A stretch of DNA of 60,000 nucleotides from Mesostigma viride (GCA_009746045.1 RPFO01000090.1:955298-1015297); one strand, 5' to 3'. Shown: positions 40,115 through 52,002, counted from the stretch's first letter. Program-made: numbers and translations. The notes: a model not told the origin generated them from the sequence alone.

Positions 40115-41358
40115 CTAGGCTGGGGCTGGAGTTGCTGGGGCCGCGGTGGTCGAGGGGGTCGCTTGCCAGGGCTTGTGGCCGACGTAGATGGCCGCCCCCT
40201 TCCAGTACACCGGCTGGCCCGCCTTGGTCTGCCGGAGCTGGGTGTAGGTCGGCCATAGCTCCCGTCGCCGTTGTTGCTGTGCCAGGGTCAAGTCGTCGTC
40301 CACGGTGAAGGGAGTATTCGCGAGCCGCTTGCGGCGTCTGAGAAACGAAATCTTGTCCGCTGGGCTATCAAAGATGAGAAGAAGCGGAGGCGCCCCTGCC
40401 TTACCCCGCGCGCGGGGAGGCGGTGGGCGGTCAGCTTGATCTCACCAAGAAGGCCCATGCGTGCAAGGATTTTGCTCTCAAACGCGCGTGCAAGCTTCTC
40501 GGAATTCTCACCTTCTTCCATGTCCAAGTTCTTGAGTATGGCGTTGAGGTTGCGCTTGGCGAGCTCGGCCTCCTCGCGGAGGTCAAGCGTCTGCCGCTGG
40601 AGCTGGGCTGCGACGGCGGAGGTGGTGGAGGTGGTATGTTGCTTAAGCATGTCCGCCCAGGTCGTGATGGGAGGAGCATCGCCGGCCGGGCCAGCCGAGG
40701 CTGGCTTGGCGGCAATGTCCTTCACTGCCTGGGCGGTGAGGCCTGCCGTGTTCTGCAAGACCTCGATAGCGATTGCATTATCCTTGAGGCGCTGGTCGAT
40801 GTCGCGGAGCTGGGCGGTGATGGAGTCGGTGGAGGCGGAGGGGGGGGGGGGGTGGAGGCGAGGAGGGTGGCGGTGGCGGTGGGGATGGTGGGAAGCTCAG
40901 CAGCCAGCGTGCCACCTATTGCCGCCACATCTGCGGCAAGAGGGGTCACGTGCTGCTCGAAAGCTTCCTTGAGGAGGGTGCGGATGGTGGCTTCGGTGGG
41001 GAAGGTGGAGGGGGGCGGTTTGGGAGCCCAGATCTCGGCTTCGGAGCGTCCAACAAGGGAGCAGAGGGCGAAGCGTTGGAGCTTGGGGCGACTCATGCGG
41101 GGAAGGACGGGGAGAGTCTCGGCGGGGTCGACAAGCTGGCCAAGACCAGGCCCGCGGCCGCGGTTGTGGGACGTGAGGTACACGCACAGGGCTAGAAGCG
41201 AGGCGTGATTGCCGTGAAACACGTCGTCCATGAAGCAACTGGGGCTGCGTTGCCAGAAGCCGGAGCGGTTGACGTCGAAGGAGGTCTCTTCCCAGGGCGG
41301 CTCAGCAGAGCGACTGCGCTTAGGATCAGGCGATGCAGATGGCGAGGTGACTGAGCCC
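40115..41358 (-). pseudogene. L1 ORF1p-like protein of retroposon R, frameshifted
   Basis: The N-terminal region is Ser/Pro-rich with a run of prolines (about 40850, over a G/C homopolymer where the frame changes). A coiled-coil stretch follows (DSITAQLRDIDQRLKDNAIA, REEAELAKRNLNAILKNLDM). The C-terminal domain, read in a third frame from about 40400, is characteristic of L1 ORF1p: LLLIFDSPADKISFLRR, LANTPFTVDDDLTLAQQQ, RRRELWPTYTQLRQ, VYWKGAAIYVG. These match the RRM plus C-terminal nucleic-acid-binding layout of ORF1p. The ATG nearest the 5' end uses target-site bases. Two frame changes suggest decay. Confidence 0.8.
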
Positions 41359-42783
41359 GTCATACTAATGGGTGACTTTAATGTTGACCTAGACCATGGC
41401 CTTGGGCTTGAGACGACCTCGTTAGCCAGCCACCTCACACGCCTCTCACTACAGGATGTTATCAAACCTCGCGACCATCTGCATACTCGCGAGTCCACTC
41501 GTCAGGGCACCCGCATCACTAGCCGTCTAGACTACATATTTATGTCACCCTTTTGGGCATCCCTCATTTGTCATGCAGAGGTCATACGCTCCACAGTTTT
41601 TTCTGATCACTACCCCTGCCTTCTCACCATGGTGTATCACTCCAGCCCCCCCAGAGGACCAGGCGTCCCTCGCCTCAATAAAAAGCTGCTGGCTGACCCC
41701 GCCTTTCGCACCCTAGTCCGAGAACAATGGCGGGACTGGAAAACTAAGCAAGTAGACTACCCAAGCACTACGCTCTGGATGCAAGCATGCCTCTCGCACA
41801 TCCTTGACTCCTCTAAGGCATACGATCTAGAACAACGCCGCATAAAAGGCAAAGACTACAATTACTACAAACGAGTTATCACTATGTTGCAATCCAAACC
41901 CCGCCTAGCCCCGCACGAGTTAACACGACTACAATTGTGCCAGACTGAGATGGATAAGCTACGCCTTGAACGCCACGCAGAAGCCCTAGATGTGGAAAAT
42001 ACATGGTGGCATGTCAAAGGTGAACGAATGAATAAGGAATTCTTTGCATTTATCCCACCCCCGCGCTCACAAACCACCATCACTGAAATTACAGACGAGA
42101 CTGGCACCCATACCACCCCTCAAGACATCCTACAATCTGGACATGCTTTCTTCTCCACCCTGTTCCGGACAGAACCCGACCCCTCTGCAAATACAGCCAC
42201 ACAAAAAATCCTCGATGCTATTCCCCACCGCCTCTCTCCGTCACAACAAGCTCTACTAGACGCCAGCCCCACTATGGAAGAAACATCTCTAGCACTTCAA
42301 CATCTCAAAACCGGTAGCGCACCTGGTGCAGATGGCCTTCCAGTAGAGTTTTTTAAAACGTTCTGGCCCCTCATAGGCAGGGATCTATACCAATGCATCC
42401 TGGAAATCTGGAACACCGAAACTGTTGTGGGCCAGTGGTCGGAAACAATCCTCATCCTCTTACACAAAAAAGGGGATAAAACAAGTTGGAAAAATTATAG
42501 ACCCATCCGCATGCTCACAGTCCCTTACAAACTAGCCAGCAAACTCTTGCAACGCCGTTTCTATAGTGTACTAGATAATCTGATCGGCCCGGAACAAGTT
42601 GGATTCAGGTCCAACCTACACATCAGCGACAGCATCACTATGATCATGGACATTGTTGATGACGCATGGCGCAACAATATTATAGGTCTTATTTTATTTT
42701 GGGATTTTGAAAAAGCATTCGACCGCATATGCTGGAAATACCTCGAGGCTATACTACATGGGCTTGGTTTTGGACCTACTTAT

Positions 42784-42871
42784 TAACTTATTAAGGTCAG
42801 TCTACTTATTAAGGTCAGTCTAGGCATCTTATTAAGTCAGTCTAGGCAACTTATTAAGGTCAGTCTAGGCA
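42784..42871 (+). repeat. 22-bp tandem expansion inside LINE E RT
   Basis: Four imperfect units of ACTTATTAAGGTCAGTCTA(GGC) between GFGPTY and MIKSLTWHLL. The unit looks derived from the RT coding sequence itself and breaks the frame. Confidence 0.85.
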
Positions 42872-45159
42872 TGATCAAATCCCTCACTTGGCACCTACTA
42901 ATTAATGGACATAAATCCCAAATAGGCCATAGCACACGCTCCCTCCCACAAGGCGACTGTCTCTCTCCCCTTCTCTTTTTGCTCGCTCACGCTGGCCTCT
43001 TCTTTCTTCATCAACAGGACAGCCGTATTCAAGGCTACCCCATCCCTCACCACACACGTGGTCTGTTTCAAACTGCCTACGCCGATGACACTACTAACAT
43101 TTGCACCTCCCTGCGTGATGTTGATGCTGTGCTTGACAATATATCTACATACTGTACCGCCTCCCAACAACGCTGCAACGTGCAAAAATCCACGGGCTTG
43201 CATATTGGCAGAACAACCAACCCGACTCTCCAACCTACTAACCTGGCGGTGACATGGGTCCCGCCAGGAGGATACCACCTCATTTGCATAACTGCCCTAT
43301 CGGTCGGACAGCCGATCGAAGGGAGGTTATTGGAAGTCAAAACCTTTCTATACGACGAATCACAACAACTGGGCAAACTTACTGGTGTACAACAGGTGGC
43401 CAACCGCTGGGCTGGCGTACACCGCCTCAGCCTCCGGGGCAAGGTCCTCGTCACGAACCAGCTGCTGTTCTCCAAGCTGCTGTACTTCGGTCAGGCCCAC
43501 CCACCAGATGAACACACCGTGTCTCTTATTCAACGGCTGGGGCATAACTTTGTTTGGAAAAAATCGAGCGATCTCAGCCGCCAGGTACACGGATGGATCA
43601 GAGAGTCAATGTCTTTTATGCCGTGGCCTCTTGGAGGACTAGGCTTACACAATATGCAATGGCGTTTATGGTCTGTGTATGCCAAACAAGTTATCTCTGC
43701 CCACATTGGTGTCAACACACACCCTGGATGTCTTCTGGCACGTATAACCCTCTCACGTCTTACTCATCACTCCAATGGTATTTCCTGGCACTCTGGAGCC
43801 GCACTGCTTACTGCTCGCCTCCCCTCCCCTAAGCTCACCAGAGGTCTTCCTTGGTACTGGGCTCGTATATGGCAAGGCTTTATGGCACTTAAACCCGACC
43901 GCCTATTATTCCCCACACTACGTGAGGAAGTTGCACGCCAACCCCTATTCTTTAATGATATATACCTCAACCCCCTTAATCGCCCCTTCGGATGCTTAAG
44001 TGGCCCTAACCCCTATGAAGGCTTCATAACATCCCCCACCCTGTAACCACTATTCTCCACCTGTATATTCTCCACGGTGACTGCTACCGCCTCTTAACAT
44101 ATAACGAACTGGCTGCCTGGGTCCCCAATATGCCTACTTATGCTGCCTGGGCCGCGCTAGTACAAGCCATACCCCCACGCTGGCACACACTCATGACTTC
44201 TCCCCGTGCCCCCTATAAAGCTGGTGAATGGTGCTGCTTTTGTCCATACAGCACGACCGCAACATCAGCTCGGGGAAGGTGATCGCAGAACTCCCCCTTG
44301 GAACCCTGCACGTTCAACTACTGGCGCCGCTGAGCGGCCACAATGGCTGTCTGGCTCAACTTACAACTGCAGTGGTGTTCCTCCCCACCCAGCTATGCCA
44401 CCGGATTCGGGTTGTACCTTGGTCCCTTGAACAATCATGTGTATACCAACCCAACCCCAACCTTCCAGACGCTGCTATTATTTGGCTACATGTGGGATCA
44501 ACTCGCCTGGACATGTTGTCATTGGATCCAGTGGAATTTGGCTGGGTGCTAAATCAGGGTGACAGCAGAATTGTAAAAGGCCTTTACGAGTACACGGCAG
44601 AGTGGGGCTACACAATGCTCCGGCATAAAAACCATCAATTCCACCCCGGACGGACACGCTGGGGCGCTACTGAGTGGCCTGGCCACACCTGGGCCCGCAA
44701 CATCACCCTCGCCGTTGACCACCCGCTGATTGATCGCCGCGCGACCGACGTACAACACCTCTTGATGCACCGGTCCATCGGGGTAGGGGAGATCCTCCAC
44801 CGGCGATTTCACCACCCTGCTACTTGTTTATGTACCAACCCCACTGAAACTGTGGAACACCGATTTTTATGGTGTAACCTCCAGGGAGTTTGGACCTGGT
44901 TGATTGGTTTATGGGCAGCCTGGACATCTGAGCCTATCATACCGGTGTCTACCCGCTCAATTATCTTTGGCATCACTGGTGTTAGGTCGCGTAATAATTC
45001 GTTGTAGTTACGGACGTAAATTAGGTCTTTTGCCTCGGTTGTCCCTAGGTTTACGTTTAGGCTTCTACCGGGACATTATTGTCCTCGTAACAGTACTGTG
45101 GTACATTGGGTGCCGTTGGGCGCCGCGCCGCGTACTTTACTAGTGGCCCTGATCCTGTG

Positions 45160-46522
45160 CAGTGAACAGCCATACGCAATACGCAGCCATACGGGGCCCT
45201 TGTGTATGGTGTATAATACGCCATACGGGGTATAATACGCAAACCATACGGGGACTCTTGAAAATGCTGTTTTTTGCATGGTTCAGGGGGTTCTTCAACA
45301 TTCTGACCAATCAGGCATGTTTTTTGTGTGTTCTTGCAACACCACTTGCCTTTATTTAACACATCATCACATAATATTGCCGTTGCCGTCGCTGCATGCC
45401 TACAAATACAAGCATTGTACATCTGTTGTTATTAATAATGTCTGTAAATAGCACACGGTCAGTCGGCCAACTTGCCAAAAGTAATAAGACATTGTGCCAG
45501 AAACAGACATCTTGCCTACTCGTGGTAGGCCACCATGCAATATTGATCTACATGAAGCAAGAATCCATACGGGCTGCCAACAATGTGGCTAGCGTGCAGG
45601 ATACCATGCATGCCAGCAACCCGACCCAGCTTCCCTAAACCATTAACACATATGGTACGGTGGCTGGCTAGCAGCAGCCTGCATGGCTAAATAAGGCATT
45701 TATGTGCATCGCGAGTCACACCAAATACCCCGCAGCCTGCGACGTAATGCCTCCGGCGGCCTCTTGCACTCGCTCACTCTTGCCTCCTTCGCGTACGTAG
45801 CGCCCATGATATGGCGGGTGCTAGCCTTGCTCGGGTGGTAGAACCCGAGAATTCTGCATCCAAAAGTGTGCACGTCACTTAGCTTGTAGTTACCTGTCGG
45901 CTGCCCTTTCTTGTTGAGAGTCTGTTCTTTCACGATGTGTGTCCAGACAGTCTCGAATACGGCCTGCATCTCGTCGGCCCAGTCATCATCGTGTTCCATA
46001 GACCCACACCATCACCGTCGCTAGCCATGGTGCCTGGATGTCAATTGTGCTACGATTAAATGTTAGGTGCCAGATGCGCGCCCTTGTTGGCAGACAACAT
46101 AACTTCGTCACCTAATTTCCTCGTCCTTCGTCTCCTAGACCCTAGTCCGACACGCAGCAATCTGCAGCAATGCACTTACAGTCGTACATGCACGGCCAGC
46201 TTGGCACCTGCATGTCGTTTATTTGTCGCGGAGTTCCAGGTGTGGGCGGTTCCGCTTACGGCGGAGTTGTGCGCGGAGTTCCAGGTCGCCTAGATACAGT
46301 CTAGTTCCGGCTCCACTGCCGTCCAAAATGATGCCAGAAGCTACTTCGAACGCGGTTCATACGCAAAAAATACGCAAAAAATACGCAAAAAATACGCAAT
46401 ACGCAAAAAATACGCAAACCATACGCAGTGCGTATTTTTTTTCCCATACCCATACGGAAATCTTGCGTATGGCGTATAATACGCGCCATACGGCGTATTA
46501 TACGCCGTATGGCTGTTCACTG
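45160..46522. mobile_element. hAT-like non-autonomous DNA transposon (element F)
   Basis: 1,363 bp. Terminal inverted repeats CAGTGAACAGCCATACG and CGTATGGCTGTTCACTG, with an 8-bp target duplication ATCCTGTG (45152-45159 and 46523-46530). CAGTG ends and 8-bp duplications are hAT hallmarks. Both subterminal regions are packed with ATACGC/GCGTAT motifs (45172-45245 and 46360-46510), probable transposase-binding sites. No transposase is present. Confidence 0.92.
45700..45999 (-). CDS. unknown 99-residue ORF inside the hAT-like element
   Basis: ATG at 45999 (MEHDDDWADEMQAVFETVW), with readable, protein-like composition including FGCRILGFYHPSKASTRHIM. I recognise no family. It could be a captured gene fragment or a chance frame. 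Confidence 0.25.
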   Translation of the reverse strand: MEHDDDWADEMQAVFETVWTHIVKEQTLNKKGQPTGNYKLSDVHTFGCRILGFYHPSKASTRHIMGATYAKEARVSECKRPPEALRRRLRGIWCDSRCT

Positions 46523-46769
46523 ATCCTGTGGTAGAATGTAGTGGACCAGCGTGCATCAGTAGATGTAGTGGACCAGCGTGCATCTGTAGGCGAGGGCCAT
46601 GTCGGCCCGAGCGTGTTGGACCGTTGGTGACCATTTATGTGCGTTCTACCCCTTGTGTGTGCACTCGGCGTGTGTTAAATGAATTAACACATTTAGGCTT
46701 GAGTCACGGCAGTGTAGTTGTGTTTCCTTCCTCTATTCCTGGAGTAAACGGGTTTTGGTAAATGGTTGT

Positions 46770-47071
46770 ATGGCGTATTATAGTAACACATACGTTAATG
46801 CATTGAGATCAGCTCCGTCACGTTCGTCTTTCGCCAGAGGTTGAGTAGAGGAGGCCTGACCAGTTTAGGTAGTATCAGGCCCATTAGAGGTAGAGGTGGA
46901 GGTAGATATCCGCGGCGTAACAATGGTTCCGGAGGAACTTCAGTAGGTAGAGAACGAGACGACTATCCCTTGCCACATACACCTTTTCAAGACCCCTTCC
47001 GCGTCCAGGAACAAGAAGTCGACACTTCCTTGATAGGTAATGGGCGGGTCGCCTTCAAGCTAGGAGAGTAG
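46770..47071 (+). pseudogene. RGG-like leader ORF, element A copy 2 (one base missing)
   Basis: Starts MAYYSNTYVNALRSAPSRSS as in copy 1. A missing base after codon 23 creates a stop; the downstream frame then matches copy 1 (RGRGGGR, GNGRVAFKLGE). Confidence 0.7.
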
Positions 47072-47455
47072 TGCTGCCCGTTTCGGGACACGCTCTACCT
47101 AGATGCTAGACCTGCTCGCAGCGGATAAATCCTTTCGTAGTTAGCCTGTCCTTCGCCTTGTTTTCCTGCTTACGGTTGTTTCCTGTCTTAGATAGGGGAG
47201 TATTACTGTTCGGAGACGATTAGCGTCGCAGTACCTACACCTTTTTCCTTGTGCTGCTGCTTTATTAGACGGCCGCACCCGCAGAGATACGGGTCGCTGT
47301 GTTAGGACGAGCGCTGGACTATCCGGTCGCTGACTTAGGACGAGAGCTGGACAATTCCGCCCTCATTCTTCTTTCGGTGATCCAGATCGTCCAGCTAAGT
47401 CGCCTACCCCTACTCCTTCTAGCTTGACGTCACAAGACCCACCAGGTGAGTTATC

Positions 47456-47848
47456 ATGAGTCAACGTCGTGTTTTTACTGCGCCTTCCCATTCATCTAGT
47501 GATAATAGCTTAGCTAAATATTACGTAGTTATTACCCCTCAATGGTCAGCCATTTTCCTCTCTTGGTCAGATGCTAGGAAGATAGTGCAAAATCGTACAT
47601 ATAATGTAATTAGGTATAAGAAATTTGTTACCTTCGAGGAAGCTCAACAATTCCTTATAGACCATAGTGTATCAGATCTAGGCCTACACGTACGTTCTAC
47701 TCCTCATGGTCGCCCTCCTGTAGAAGCTCTAGATTTTGCTACCCCTCCTTCGTCTCCCCCTAAGAGGGCTGCATCCTCATCTAGCTTAGATACTCCTCTC
47801 ACCTTAGAATTCGGTTCCCTATCCATTACTGTTGTTAAAAAGGATTGA
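47456..47848 (+). CDS. RNase H1-type hybrid-binding (viroplasmin-fold) protein, element A copy 2
   Basis: 130 residues, full length, the same ORF as 7230-7622 with a few substitutions (e.g. TYNVIRYKKF for TYNVVRYKKF; HSVSD for HSESD). All key positions of the hybrid-binding fold (YYVV, IFLSW, YKKF, EEAQQFL) are unchanged. The changes fall mostly in the tail. It is the only uninterrupted main ORF in this copy. Confidence 0.82.
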   Translation: MSQRRVFTAPSHSSSDNSLAKYYVVITPQWSAIFLSWSDARKIVQNRTYNVIRYKKFVTFEEAQQFLIDHSVSDLGLHVRSTPHGRPPVEALDFATPPSSPPKRAASSSSLDTPLTLEFGSLSITVVKKD

Positions 47849-47970
47849 TTTAAATTGTTTCCTTCTTTTAAGCCATTAAAAGCTTTTTCTTTTCTTTCCT
47901 TGCCTTAAATTAGGCCTTGTCCTTTATCCTTGTTGCTTTCAGTTAGATCTGATCATTTACTTAAATAAAA

Positions 47971-49724
47971 ATGGATCCAGTGGGTGGTAACATGTCGCCT
48001 ATACCTACCAATACTCCTACTATGAGTAATAATAATAATAATACTAACAACCATAACAACAATCGTGGTAACCGACGGGACTCACTTGAAACGGTGCACC
48101 ATCTCACTCCTCAAGGTAATCTTCGTACCTCACCTCCTTCTCCTATTGCTGGTGGTCGCCGTCGTCCCTCACTTACCCCTCCTACCTATGAACAACGTCA
48201 ACGTATGCAAGTCAGATTTAGTGATGACCCTTCCCTTACCCTGAACCAGGCCCCTGCCCCTCCTGCAACCTTGGCTCAACCCTCCAGCAGGTCCTCACTA
48301 ACTAACAATGTTTAGGCCTCCTTCCCACCCTGTGCCTTCCATGCCTGCTCTTAACACGGGTCGTGCCTCTGCCCCTGTCGGTCCTTCTGGGCGCCCTAGT
48401 GCAGTTCCCTTTTACCCACCTGCTTCCTGGTCCTACCCTGAGACGGCCTATGAGGCAGCCCAGGTCCCTACCCGTGTGGCTGATTTAGAAGTTAATAGTG
48501 ATTTCAGCACCATGCCCTAGATGATAGAAATTATGATCATTTTGCCTATTCCTCTCTTCGTGAGCAATATACTGTCCCCTTCTCTTATGGGCACCAGCCT
48601 GAAACGGTGGCCCCTTCTAGACCCCTACCCAAGACTTTTCCTCTTCCTTCCTTCTATCCCGCTTATGTAGCAGTGGAAGATAGTGGCCCTATGGGAAAAA
48701 CTGACTCTTCTAATCCCCCTAAGCCCCCTGCTCTTCCCCTCTTTGCTAACCTTCCCAAGCTGGATGTCAAGTCTACCCCTCAACAGTTTTTCACCTTTAT
48801 TATGTTGCTTACCCAGAACACGGAGTCGTGGCAGAATCATAATAGATGGCGTCTTTCTGATGCTGTATTAGTTCCTCACTATCTTACAACCTGTATTACT
48901 CCTGAGCTTGCTAACCTCATTCAGTGTGAGTCTTTGGCCTCTCATGCCTACCCTAACTCTGTAGCAGAATTGTTTAAGCGTTTAGAGAACCATTTAGTCC
49001 CTCCTGATTCAGATTGGCAGGATAGATTAGCCTTTGGTACCTTGCAGCAGGGTACTAAATCATTTAAGGAGTATATGAAAGAGTTTGATGCTCAGATGGT
49101 ACGAATTAGGGATTTGTCGGGTGCAGAAGTACGTGCTCGCTTCCTCCAAGGCCTCAGTAGACCCTTATTACGTGAAGTCAAGCGCCAGTTCTCTGCCTAC
49201 CGTTTTACTGATCTGCCCCTCAAGCATGTGCGCCAGCATCTCTTGCGTGTAGCAGATTTCTTCACCACCCCTTCTCTTCCTACCCGTTCCCGTATTAATA
49301 ATATTATCCTTACCCCTGAGGAGGAGAACTCCTATGTAGAAGAATTAGATATCTGTGTTACTGACCTTTCAGCCCTTGATGTCTCTCATATCACATGCTA
49401 TCATTGTAAGGAAGTAGGTCATCTTAAACGTGAGTGCCCCAAGTTCCTTTCGGGTGCTCCCCCTCATCCCGACGCTCGCCCTCCTCGTACCCCTCAGCGT
49501 GCTCCTATTCGTCCTACTTCAGGACGCATTCCCTCAGCTACCCCTAGTAGGCTGAATGCTGTGCAGACAGGGCCCCAGGGTTCCCCTATGATAATCAGGC
49601 TCCCGCACCCTCTTCGCTCCCTCGTGACCCTCCAGCAGTGGCTTTTTCGCCAGGGTCTTCTTCGGGGTTAGTTCCTATGGATTTGGGGGGGAGGGGGAAC
49701 AGTAGGCCTGTCAGCCGGGGGTAA
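47971..49724 (+). pseudogene. gag: gag of element A copy 2, frameshifted
   Basis: Starts MDPVGGNMSPIP at 47971. Frame changes occur near 48300 and 48520. The core and CCHC knuckle (CYHCKEVGHLKREC, near 49396-49437) lie in one long frame from 48607. A change near 49590 leads to the conserved C-terminus ending at the TAA of 49722-49724, with pol continuing in +1. Confidence 0.88.
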
Positions 49725-52002
49725 CCTGGACAGGTCCTTAGATAGTACCCCAGATAAAAATTTTTGCCTGCCTGTTTTTATAACCTCTGTAGGAGCTGAA
49801 TCTTCCCTACCACTACGTGTGCGTCCTCTTATGTTCTTGAATGGTGGTTTAACCGTCCCTCACACTGTTGTAGACCCCTTCTTGCATGCTGATGAACTCT
49901 TGAATGTCTCTGTGTTGGTAGATAGCGGTGCGGCTAGCTCCTTTGTGAGCGAGGCCCTAGTTAGGCGTTTAGGACTAGTCCCTACCCCTCACACCAAACC
50001 CGTTACTGTTCATTATGCTGATGGTCGCACCAGTCATTCCCCGGGTACGGTGTCCCTTCCCATGGTTATACAAGGACGTACTGTCAACCTGACGGCCACT
50101 ATAGGCCCTATCACTACCGCTGATGTATTACTAGGATTAGATTGGCACCAGGATAATAAGATTACTATTAATTATGATACCATGGTCATTTGGTTTCCAG
50201 ATAGCTCTTACTGGGTACCGGAACGTCATTATAGATTGGAAAATTTATCCTTGGTAGATATTACTCCTCCTACACCTGTTGATCCTCCTGTAAGACCTAT
50301 ACCTGAAGTATTAATGTCCAATGATGAGTTGCGTTCTGAACTAAAGGAATATGGATATTTATTATGTATGTTCCTTCAGTTAGAAGTACAGGAGATACCT
50401 ATCACTAATAATAGTGTGGATATAGATATAAACACAGTGGATACAATAGGAGTGGGATTTACTGAAAATGAAATAGTAAGATACATGGCTGTGATAGATT
50501 CCTCAAAGGTTTTTGAAGAAAAGACTCCTTCTTATCCTCCTCCTCGTTCTGTTTTACACCGTGTAGTTATCAAGGACGGTGCAGTTCCTACGCACTCTCC
50601 GATGTATAGAATGGGCCCTACCGAGTTAAAGGAACTAAAACAGATTTTAGTGTCGCTATTAGAAGCAGGATTGATAGAGCCTAGTAACTCCCCTACTCAG
50701 CTGGTGTCCTGTTAGTTCCTAAGCCAAATGGCAAGTTTCGCCTAGTTACTGATTATAGGAAGTTGAATGATATTACTGTGAAGTCTAAATACCCTCTACC
50801 TCGTATTGATGATATATTTAATAAGGTTAAAGGTTCCACTTGTTTCACAGTACTGGATTGTGCGGATGGTTTTTGGCAGTTGCGGATAGCTCCTGAGGAT
50901 TGCCATAAAACCGCCTTTGCTACCCCTTTTGGTCATTACCAGTTTAGAGTAGCGGCTATGGGACTCTGTAACTCGCCTGCCTCTTTTCAAATGTTAATGA
51001 ATGAAGTGCTTAGACCTGTTATGGGAAATTCTCACCTTCCTCAGGTGTCCTCTGATTAAAGGATCCTTCCTTCTCCTCTGTTTCTTTATCTGAGCATGAC
51101 CGTTCTTGTGCTCAAGCTTACTTAGATGATATTCTTATTTACTCTCCTGATTTTGAAACGCACCTACGTGATTTAAAGAAAGTATTAGAAATAATGGCTG
51201 AAAATTCTTTGTGGGCGCGCCGTGCTAAAGTTCGTTCGGGTAGGAGTGTCCCATTTTTAGGGCACGTTCTGTCAGATGCCGGGGTCGCTACCGACCCGGA
51301 TAAAACTAAGTCAATTCAGGAATGGCCTACCCTACCGACGTTAAAGGTGTACGTAGTTTTCTAGGAATTGCTTCTTACTATAGGCGTTTTATCCCGCGTT
51401 TCGCAACTATAGCAGCCCCTATTAATCATTTATTAAAGAAGGATATCCCCTTTGTTTGGAGTAGTGAATGTCAGTCGGCTTTTCAGTGCCTAAAATCCCT
51501 ACTCCTTTCCCCTCCTGTACTCATCCTACCGGATACTACTAAACCTTTGTTGTGGCTACAGATGCTAGTAAGGTAGCTATAGGTGGCGTCCTTCTACAGG
51601 ATCAGGGTCAGGGCTTACAGCCAATTGAGTATATCTCTAGGACAATGCTTCCTGCGGAGCGTAACTATCCCGTACACCAGCAGGAACTCTTAGCGGTGGT
51701 GTATTGTTGCCACGCGTGGCAGCACTTTCTTAAAGGTGCTCAATTTGATGTCTGCCTGAATGAACCCTGTGAGCTAGATCCTTATAGATTAGTTATCCAA
51801 ACGGATCACCGTCCCCTTACCCATCTTCTCTCCCAACCCAACCTTACCCCTCGGCAAGCGCGCTGGATGGAATTTTTAGCACAGTTTTCCCCTTTCAAAC
51901 TTCAGTATGTCAAGGGTGTAGATAACATAGTACCAGATGCACTCTCTCGTCGTGCAGACTACTCCTTTTTCGAGGACCTTGATGTTCTCAATACTACTCT
52001 AG
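49725..52002 (+). pseudogene. pol: pol of element A copy 2: PR-RT-RNaseH, truncated
   Basis: Protease (VLVDSGAASSFV, LLGLDWHQD), RT (GKFRLVTDYRKLND, LDCADGFWQLRI, YLDDILIYS near 51120) and RNase H (VAIGGVLLQDQ, TDHRPLTHLL, PDALSRRADYS). Frame changes near 50690, 51050, 51330 and 51550 differ from those in copy 1. It stops where element C's LTR begins at 52003. Confidence 0.9.

Larger units (their letters stand above)
39676..41358 (-). mobile_element. ORF1-only L1-type retroposon R, copy 3
   Basis: Inserted in LINE E between an 11-bp duplication GTCATACTAAT (39665-39675 and 41359-41369). On the minus strand it starts GGGCTCAGTC, encodes an L1 ORF1-type protein to about 40115, then has 440 bp of 3' UTR, a CAAC-loop hairpin and an AATT-repeat tail. 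There is no ORF2. A variable-length target duplication plus a 3' repeat tail indicates target-primed reverse transcription. The coding frame is open from the first base, so the 5' end may be truncated. Confidence 0.88.
37060..44979 (+). mobile_element. L1-like non-LTR retrotransposon (LINE E), 3' end cut by element A copy 2
   Basis: Two ORFs in L1 order: ORF1 (37471-39108) and, 52 bp on, ORF2 with APE endonuclease, RT and a C-terminal zinc motif. The 5' boundary is approximate; 37060-37470 is taken as untranslated leader. ORF2 is interrupted by R copy 3 (39676-41358) and by a tandem expansion at 42784-42871. Its end is lost where the LTR of element A begins at 44980. Confidence 0.88.
39161..44979 (+). 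pseudogene. ORF2 of LINE E: APE endonuclease and reverse transcriptase, interrupted
   Basis: APE endonuclease motifs in order: SWNVQGLN, GLQEHKF, ISVYAPNEHS (39161-39675); after the R insertion, ILMGDFNVDL, TSRLDYIFMS and FSDHYPCLL (41360-41640). RT domain: SAPGADGLPVEFFK, ILLHKKGDKTSWKNYRPI, FWDFEKAFDRI (first catalytic Asp), LPQGDCLSPLLF and the catalytic AYADDT (about 43076). After the thumb region and a stop at 44046 the text continues in shifted frames to CLCTNPTETVEHRFLWC (about 44824), a zf-RVT-like CCHC. Disrupted by an insertion, a 22-bp repeat expansion, a frameshift near 44050-44230 and 3' truncation. Confidence 0.9.
44980..46788 (+). repeat. 5' LTR of element A copy 2, interrupted by a hAT-like element
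   Basis: Starts TGTTAGGTCGCG and ends TATAGTAACA. 44980-45159 and 46523-46788 align with the copy 1 LTR. A GTAGTGGACCAGCGTGCATC block is duplicated near 46538-46585. Confidence 0.9.
44980..52002 (+). mobile_element. Ty3/gypsy chromovirus, element A copy 2, 3' truncated
   Basis: Collinear with copy 1 from the LTR through leader ORF, HBD ORF, gag, protease, RT and RNase H. It then ends abruptly at 52002 where the LTR of element C begins. Integrase, chromodomain and 3' LTR are absent from the window on this side. Its LTR interrupts LINE E. Confidence 0.93.
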
